Made by a program: the position numbers and the translations under genes. This document shows positions 58,106 through 64,000 of a DNA stretch of 64,000 bases, one piece after another. Below the pieces are notes generated by a model, which saw only the letters and a program-made list of their open reading frames with translations, did not search any database and was not told the DNA's origin. Each line of letters opens with the position of its first letter. Within the stretch, counting starts at the first letter, position 1. Origin of the DNA: Siphonodentalium dalli (taxonomy: Eukaryota; Mollusca; Scaphopoda; Gadilida; Siphonodentaliidae); assembly GCA_032622095.1 (NCBI GenBank), contig CP136069.1, forward strand, positions 16,979,273-17,043,272, in the 5' to 3' direction.

Positions 58106-59614
58106 AGTTGAGTATTCTGAAATTTCACTCCTCATTATTCTGAAACAAACGAACTCGAAGTATGACCTACACTTTTTAACACCAGTTACCAAGGGATTGA
58201 AAACCATGTGTAAATTCTGGAATCTCTGGTATAATTCACTGTGACACCTAATATTGAACATCTAATGCGTTCCGCGCTAGAATTAAGATTAAATCTCCAG
58301 ATCTCAAATCAGCGGAACAAATTGATACGAACGTGTACAGCAGTTTCGCATTTTAGTTTGATTTATTACTTTCGATTATCGCCTCAACGTGATAATATCA
58401 TCTTGATCTTGGTATCTGGACAATTGAAATAAATAACAAGAAAATCGTCAGTATTTTGTTCGGGAGTTTATTATCTTAAAAATCTCCAACATATTATATT
58501 AGAGCATCGATTTGTGTATGCATTTCACCCCTCATGTATTCACTCATTTAACTCGAAATGTTGGTTCTAAGAAAGAAAAAAATATGAAACTCGATTACGA
58601 TAACAGATTGTGAGGATCGTATGGAATATACATATAAGTATTAATAAATATACATTTGTGTTGTAATGGATATTTTCATGGTTTATTCTGTTTATTCCAT
58701 TCTTTGGTTTCGTGAAAGAGAAATTACTAAAAAGTCTTTTCCGTCAATATTTCAGGTCAATTCGTCACAATACAGGAAAATTAAATTAATGTAGAAACGA
58801 ATAGCGAATTGCTATAAATCCGGTTTAATGTTGTAAGAGTTGGTGTCGTATGTAAATTTTATAAATGATAAAGCTATGCCATGAAATAATTACTTCATAC
58901 ATGTATAAAATGTCAAGTTATTTCACTGTTTTATTCAAATTTGTTGGGATCTAAGTTATTGTGCACGTATATATATATATATACGTTTATAAATGTGACT
59001 TGTGTTAAAATAATAGTATTCGGAACTCATTATTCTCACCAACTGTGAAAATAGAACGCGTGTGATTCGAAGTTGTAAAAAGATTCTACAACTTACAACA
59101 TTACTGCACGCATTATACTTCTAAATTCCACTCTATCATCTTGTTACGTTGTATTTGTATTTTCTTTATATCTGTTCGCCGTGCGTGTATAACACTGATG
59201 TTGCAGTGGAAGTTTAATAAAGTTATTTATATTATATTTGATTAAGGGGTGGTATAGCTATATTACATGCACGCATGCGCAACACTCTACTGTACTGAAA
59301 ATTGTTTAATAATTGTGTCTCAATTATGTCTGTTATATATGACGATTTGAGTTAAATTAAACCTATCTATCTATCTATATGAATTATGTTTTCGAAGCAA
59401 AAGGAACGAACTAAAAGTAAACATGTATTACAAACACATATAACAAACAGGCAAAATATTATAGTGTGATAAACTTACTATAATATAACAATATCGCCTA
59501 TTTTGTTTTATTTTCGTCCGATGTCAATGTGTGTTTTTTTTCAATTAAGAATGATACTTTTGGTATGACCATTTTCACTTTTAAAAACATCAGAGACAAT
59601 TTTATTTTATTGTA
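58106..59614. other. Prrx-B intron 1 segment, nothing recognised
   Basis: About 1.5 kb, AT-rich, with short (TA)n and (ctat)n tracts. No exon was recognised. It may hold regulatory sequence, but nothing shows it directly. Confidence 0.35.
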
Positions 59615-59930
59615 ATATTAAAGTGATGTGAAACACCCCACTGAGGTGTTTCCGGACCGAATAACAAATAATCATACGAAAATAAGTTATTTTCATAAAT
59701 TTTATATCCAAACAGCGTTATTCTTAAAAATTAATTACATGTAGTGACTATTATTGGCGCAATCATTGTCGTAATGTATATGCCCAATAAAGCATCCCGA
59801 ATAAAGTAGTAAATATTTACATTTGTGCGCAGTTCGACCGTTGTGTTCTCTGAAATGGTAATTCCATGTGGTCGGAATTTTCGACTATACCTTAGCTACA
59901 TTCTTCCAATGAGATAGTGTTTGGATACTA
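59615..59930. repeat. Dispersed repeat, family N, copy 2
   Basis: Begins aaagtgatgtgaaacacccc and aligns by eye to 35800-36115. It contains a short hairpin, 'aaacaccccactgaggtgttt', near the start. Confidence 0.6.
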
Positions 59931-61594
59931 ATTGATAGTTTTTTATTCGATGAAATAAGTCGACAATATGACTTTAACGGCATGTTTCAAGTGCATGTTG
60001 TATGAGATGTGAGTTTCTGCCCATGTGGCACGATGAGAACATGCGGACGGAAGATGCTGAAAACGTTCATAACAGCTGTGGAAAAACTAACATCGACAAT
60101 TCTCCCACGAAAAAAAACCCTCGCATATGAATCAATCTATTGTACCCCGTATTCGAACGACGTTACTTCATTAGCCATTTTATAGCATGTATATTATACT
60201 TGTTTTTCTGGGTTATATATATTTTTTGCGTGCAGGCGAATTATCGTAAAATACTATAAGTGGTGTATCTATAATCAAGCAGATTAATGAAAACAGCAAT
60301 CATTGTGCATCTGGACGCTATGCTACTATGCACATAAATTGTGTACTTATTTATGTACTATCTTGATTGGAGATGTTGTATATGTTCCGACTTGTGTCGT
60401 CTTGGTGCACTCTATTCGAAACAAGATTGTCCTACTCGTTCGAGTTATTTAATGACCATGCGCGTATCACGTTCGACAAATGATTTATCATAAATTTGAA
60501 TTGTTATACATGGAAACTGGTGTTGCTTGTTTCAGGCAATGCAATCGATTTGGAAAATATATCGCGCAGCTGTCAATGATGCCGGAAATTAGTGATCATT
60601 TTAAATTCAATCGAGATAATTATACCAAATCGCCCTGAAGTTGAGAGCATAACAATATATTTAACGTTGAACATCATTTTCAACGCACATTGCTCATTCG
60701 AGCTTCCAAATGTAGTCTACGTAATTTGGAAGGCGATATAAGATAGGTTGTTAAATACACGAAATATTGATATACCGGTCTCCTGTGCTCTGACAAATAA
60801 TCCAGTTGTTTTATTTTTTTCGAACAAACGTGGAAAAAACGCTCTTTATTGATACCATATCAGGAATAGAATAACACAAAACGCTCTTTTTCTGTTCCAT
60901 GCCGTGCACATGGCTGTTGTTTGTTTGGAACACAATCACCGTCTTCAAGGTTGTGTTTCATTACGCCAATGCCTCTTTATGTGACAGTTAAGGCCCATAG
61001 AAATGTAGTTCAAGTGTGTATCGACATATTTCGATACCGGGAACAATTCAAAAGTGAATATTAGTAGGTGAATTTTGGAGCGCAAACCGCCATGTGGCTT
61101 TCACTCAAAACAAAAGTAATTATGTTGCTACTTTTCGCAAAATTTGTTAGTTATTTTGGCAGCTATCGCCAGCTGATCAGTCTAAACATCTTAATATATT
61201 ATACATCTACTATCTATTATTTGCTATTCTATTACTATTGCTAAAACTGAGCTTCAATCAAACCTTTCTAAGCACTAAGTCAATACATATCATGTACACT
61301 GTTGGAAATAGTGCAATTTTGCGTACATGGTATTCAGCTGCAAGCCTATCAAGTCCAGAATGGTCAATATTACCGTTGCTAAGTCAGAAATTATCCCGCG
61401 AATCGCCCGCTGTATAACTGCGTGAACTACGGGCACAATTAAATCGAACCAAAAACTTAAAGGGCAAATCACTTCGTTAGAAGTAATTCATTTATTTCGT
61501 TAAAATTGTCACATGATCCCACCATCCGTAGGTCACCAGTCAATAGTTAACCTGTTCTATAATAAATATAGTCATCGATGAGTATATAGTTTCC
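59931..61594. other. Prrx-B intron 1 segment near the first exon, nothing recognised
   Basis: About 1.7 kb without a defined repeat or exon, close to the 5' exon. It is a candidate place for conserved non-coding elements, which only comparison could reveal. Confidence 0.35.
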
Positions 61595-61597
61595 TTA

Positions 61598-61626
61598 GGA
61601 AATGTTCAGACAATACGGTCGTTTGT
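61598..61626. mobile_element. Family E fragment, cut by a family A insertion
   Basis: 'ggaaatgttcagacaatacg' and 'gtcgtttg' match the family E hairpin, which stops at the TTAA of the next element. Confidence 0.5.
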
Positions 61627-62081
61627 TTAACCCTTTACCCAACAAACCGTCCAAAAACGGTCAAATAAAGCTTCAACAGCCTAAAATATCTTCGGTCTGT
61701 CTCAATAAAACCATACAAATGTGGATATCATTGGAACCGGTTCATTAACCACATTGTGATGGTTACAGTTATGCCCTGTGCCAATGCATTCTCTTATATA
61801 TGCGAGTCGACCATAGGTCGCCTCGCATATATAAGAGAATGCATTGGCCTAATGCATTAACATTTTTACCATTTGTTCTTACATTCTTTAACAATTTTAT
61901 AATTTTTTCTTACATTTTTTAATATTTTTTATAATATTTTTCTACATTCTTTGACAATTTTATCATTTTTAATATGTGTTAAGCCAATGCATTCTCTTAT
62001 ATATGCGAGGCGACCTATGGTCGACTCGCATATATAAGAGAATGCATTGGCACAGGGTCGTTCTGTTGGGTAAAGGGTTAA
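61627..62081. mobile_element. Hairpin MITE, family A, copy 5
   Basis: TTAA at both ends; long arm at left; hairpins at 61780-61848 and about 61982-62050, both nearly perfect. It lies about 310 bp inside Prrx-B intron 1 from the exon 1 donor. Confidence 0.9.
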
Positions 62082-62390
62082 TAATATACCATTGCAATGT
62101 ATACACGTTTATAACTGAATTTGATAATCCATTTATTAAAGAAACTCTGTAACTTTTGCTGCGGAGTTTGACATCCTCCTTAACAATCTTAGTACTACAT
62201 GTTTTAGAGGTCAGAATGGGGACTAATTTTCATATTATTATTTCACACTAATGAACATAATCATAATTATCACTTAATATCCTTTATCTTACATTTTAAA
62301 AGTAATTGTTCTGCCTGAAATGGTGTCTTGATTTACCAATAAAACTATTCGTATTCGTATTATGTTTAATACGCATGCGTAAATACTCAC

Positions 62391-62886
62391 TATCATCGTT
62401 AGAATCGTCGAAACTTTTACCGTTCTCGTCTAACGGAAAACCTTTGTTGTCCTCTATAATATTGGTATTTGTTTCGGAATAGAAATTTGGTGGGTGATAT
62501 TTCTGTGGGTTCTGAATTTCTGAATACATCTTGCTGTAGTCAGACGTTTTCGAGCTGTCGTATTTACAAACGGGAACTCCTGGGTTGTAGTGTCCAAACG
62601 ACCCGATGCTTCTCTTAGAAATATTTTCTCCTAGTTCGTATAACGCTCTCTTCGATTGTTTTTCACTTTCGATTTCCTCTCTAGAAAACTCCTTGCAGAA
62701 TTCCCTGTCCGGAACAACTGGTCCGTCCAAATCACTCACGCGGTTCGATTGATATTTAACAGGGCTGGTTTCTGCAGTTCTGTGATGCTCTTCGAACACA
62801 TCCAGGGTTGCGCTTCGTTTGGTGATCCCTGCCGATTGTCCAGAAGAATAACCGATGTTGTTAGGCGCTACAGCATAGCTACACAT
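62391..62886 (-). CDS. Prrx: Prrx-like homeobox gene B, exon 1 (N-terminal)
   Basis: The ATG at 62886 (minus) is the first in frame after an upstream TGA 27 bases before it. The exon codes for 165 residues plus one base and ends at donor GATGATA|GTGAGT. The open frame runs on into the intron, so the translated end beyond 62391 is not real. The protein starts MCSYAVAPNNIGYSS and is hydrophilic, rich in Ser, Glu, Lys and Tyr, with SKRALYELGENISKRSIGSF in the middle and DENGKSFDDSNDD before the splice. No known domain was seen, as is usual for Prrx N-termini. The single base A plus AA from exon 2 makes a lysine, giving a 320-residue protein, longer than the 245 or so of vertebrate Prrx1. Membership in this gene rests on phase, strand and the open frame. 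Confidence 0.8.
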
Positions 62887-63214
62887 ACTGAGTCTCTGAC
62901 ACTCAACAGTTCATCGCACACACGGCTAATTAACTTGAAACTGGAGCCAGAACTCGAAGAAACTCAGTGAAAACTGCTCGCGGCTGCCTGAATGAATTTA
63001 TCTTCTAATCACCGTATTGTGTGACTGGGGCCTTATCTCTGAGCAGATCGTATCGCGCCAACGGTAGACTGGGTGCTGTAAGCTCTCAGTGCGCTGTCAG
63101 CCAGTAAAATGCTAGATAGATCCATCAAAGTGGTGCCGAGATTCTGGGCGGAGTTACAGGGGTGGATAACATGTATCCATACAGGGGCGCCGTTGCATGG
63201 GGGGTATCGCCCTT
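62887..63214 (-). promoter_or_regulatory. Probable 5' UTR and promoter region of Prrx-B
   Basis: Sequence upstream of the exon 1 ATG. It is somewhat richer in CpG than its surroundings (about 62980-63110). No convincing TATA box was found on the minus strand. The transcription start cannot be placed. Confidence 0.35.
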
Positions 63215-63775
63215 ATATTTAGATCATATCACGAATCTCTACTCTGGTTGCGACCTTAGAGATCATACTCTATTCATTCAAAACTTGGAAACTTTTTAAC
63301 TGGCAGAGAAGTTTATAACTTTGGAAAAAAATAGTGCATCTAAAATATTTCTTAGTTATGTCTGAATGTTATAATGTATGCAATAGTAGGTGAAGGTCCC
63401 AGCTCGAGATTGCATGATTTGGGTGTCTTTGTTGAGCCGATTTTTATTTGCATCGCTTACAATCATGGGATTTCTCCCGGGTAATCAAATTCAATGTTTA
63501 TTGCGATATCGACTCACACAAAGGTCACACAAAACCATGCAATTTCCAGCTGGGACCACCCCATACTTTTAAATTGAAGTTGATGATCGGGGAACAAATA
63601 TAAACAAAGAATATCAACTTTTCGTGTATGTATCAATCTTGAGTTGGGACCACCACCTATTGTGGAATCTAGATGATTAAGGAACAAGTTTTGACAAAGA
63701 AATATAATCCCTCTCTATATGATCTCTCTACGGACATACATATATAGCCAGATTAGATATTCATGGCATGATCTA
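63215..63775. mobile_element. Large fold-back element, family L, copy 2
   Basis: Left arm and centre match 57415-57760 (gagatcata, 'ggcatttctcc.gggtaat' in variant form, 'ttcaatgtttattgcgata'). The right part (63625-63775) repeats the arm ending 'ttcatggcatgatct'. It contains a direct duplication of 'gggaccacc' segments. It lies upstream of Prrx-B. Confidence 0.7.
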
Positions 63776-63815
63776 CCTTATATAAGGATGAGCGAGTGTA
63801 AAGTATAGAGGCGCT

Positions 63816-64000
63816 GGAAGTATATTGAGGCCGTTGTTGCACGTAAGTGGGAATTAATTGCGCTTAAGTGCAACCAATTGCGCGTAATCGCAATTGGTTG
63901 CACTTAGGCGCGATTAGTTGTACACGAATGTATTTAAATTGCGCTTAAGCACAATTCATTTAATATTATGTGGGCAGCAATTGGAAGTATATTGAGGCCG
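63816..64000. repeat. Direct repeats flanking a palindrome at the window edge
   Basis: ggaagtatattgaggccg occurs at 63816-63833 and 63983-64000. Between them is an inverted repeat (63860-63911, arms gcgcttaagtgcaaccaatt and complement). It may be the start of a tandem array cut by the window. Confidence 0.7.

Larger units (their letters stand above)
38444..62390 (-). other. Prrx-B intron 1
   Basis: A 23.9-kb phase-1 intron between the N-terminal exon and the homeodomain exon. Donor A|GTGAGT at 62391/62390; acceptor at 38444. It is filled with fold-back elements, hairpin MITEs, a 2-kb minisatellite, LINE remnants and, on the opposite strand, two SAMD3-like exons. Its assignment depends on exon 1 belonging to the same gene: the phase match (A + AA) and strand support this, and a transcript would settle it. 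Confidence 0.8.

Noticed and set aside
62296-62390. Last 31 codons of the 196-codon open frame over Prrx-B exon 1
   Set aside because: A strong donor (A|GTGAGT) at 62391/62390 in the correct phase for the homeodomain exon makes this read-through into the intron.

Overview
The window is animal nuclear DNA: AT-rich, gene-poor, with GT-AG introns and very many short mobile elements. The only well-supported gene family is Prrx, the paired-related (paired-like) homeobox genes. The repeat style suggests a lophotrochozoan, most likely a mollusc: degenerate arrays whose units start with 'confused' phrases such as gttatggccctgg or aagatggc, and frequent 'ggacggacga' tails. The species call is inference; no mitochondrial, rRNA or other diagnostic gene is present.

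Gene layout. At the left edge (1646-1984, plus strand) is the terminal coding exon of one Prrx-like gene, called Prrx-A here. It starts inside homeodomain helix 3; its earlier exons lie outside the window. A second, diverged Prrx gene, Prrx-B, lies complete on the minus strand in three coding exons: 62886-62391, 38443-38271 and 35743-35450. Its splice phases fit exactly and give a protein of 320 residues. The two genes are convergent (tail to tail), with about 33.5 kb between their stop codons. Intron 1 of Prrx-B is about 24 kb. On its opposite strand lie two exons resembling the first and last coding exons of a SAM-domain (SAMD3-like) gene; the middle of that gene was not found. A lysine-rich, Ser/Thr/Gln-rich open frame of unknown function lies at 20933-21336 (minus).

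Repeat layout. The dominant signal is a 69-bp near-perfect hairpin, used as an inverted pair inside at least four families of miniature elements. Family A has TTAACCCTTTACCCAACA ends and family B TTAACCCTTTCGTGACGGG ends. Family C has ATGTGACCCGCCATATC ends and family D TTAACCCTTTGAGTG ends. A, B and D carry TTAA plus CCCTTT, as piggyBac-type elements do. I count about 32 intact or damaged hairpins in 18 insertions. Region 10944-16680 is a head-to-tail array of non-autonomous Helitron-like units. Other elements include a hAT-type element with an 8-bp target duplication (9033-9620) and its inverted relative (33509-34109), a 381-bp element with a 5-bp duplication (6507-6887), and several fold-back elements. 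There is also a retroposed insert with AATAAA and poly(A) (5454-5927), and there are decayed 3' ends of LINE-type retrotransposons. Regions 24001-30735 hold long degenerate tandem arrays. A 2-kb minisatellite of 31-bp units with an 8-unit higher-order period lies at 47808-49832, inside Prrx-B intron 1.

How it fits together. Prrx proteins are DNA-binding transcription factors of mesenchyme and mesoderm in animals that have been studied. The pair here is an old inverted duplication, since outside the homeodomain the C-termini share only short blocks. Almost everything between and inside the genes is transposon-derived. Many of the hairpins lie in Prrx-B introns, so they would be transcribed as double-stranded RNA stems. 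I saw no tRNA, rRNA, CRISPR array or bacterial-type feature.
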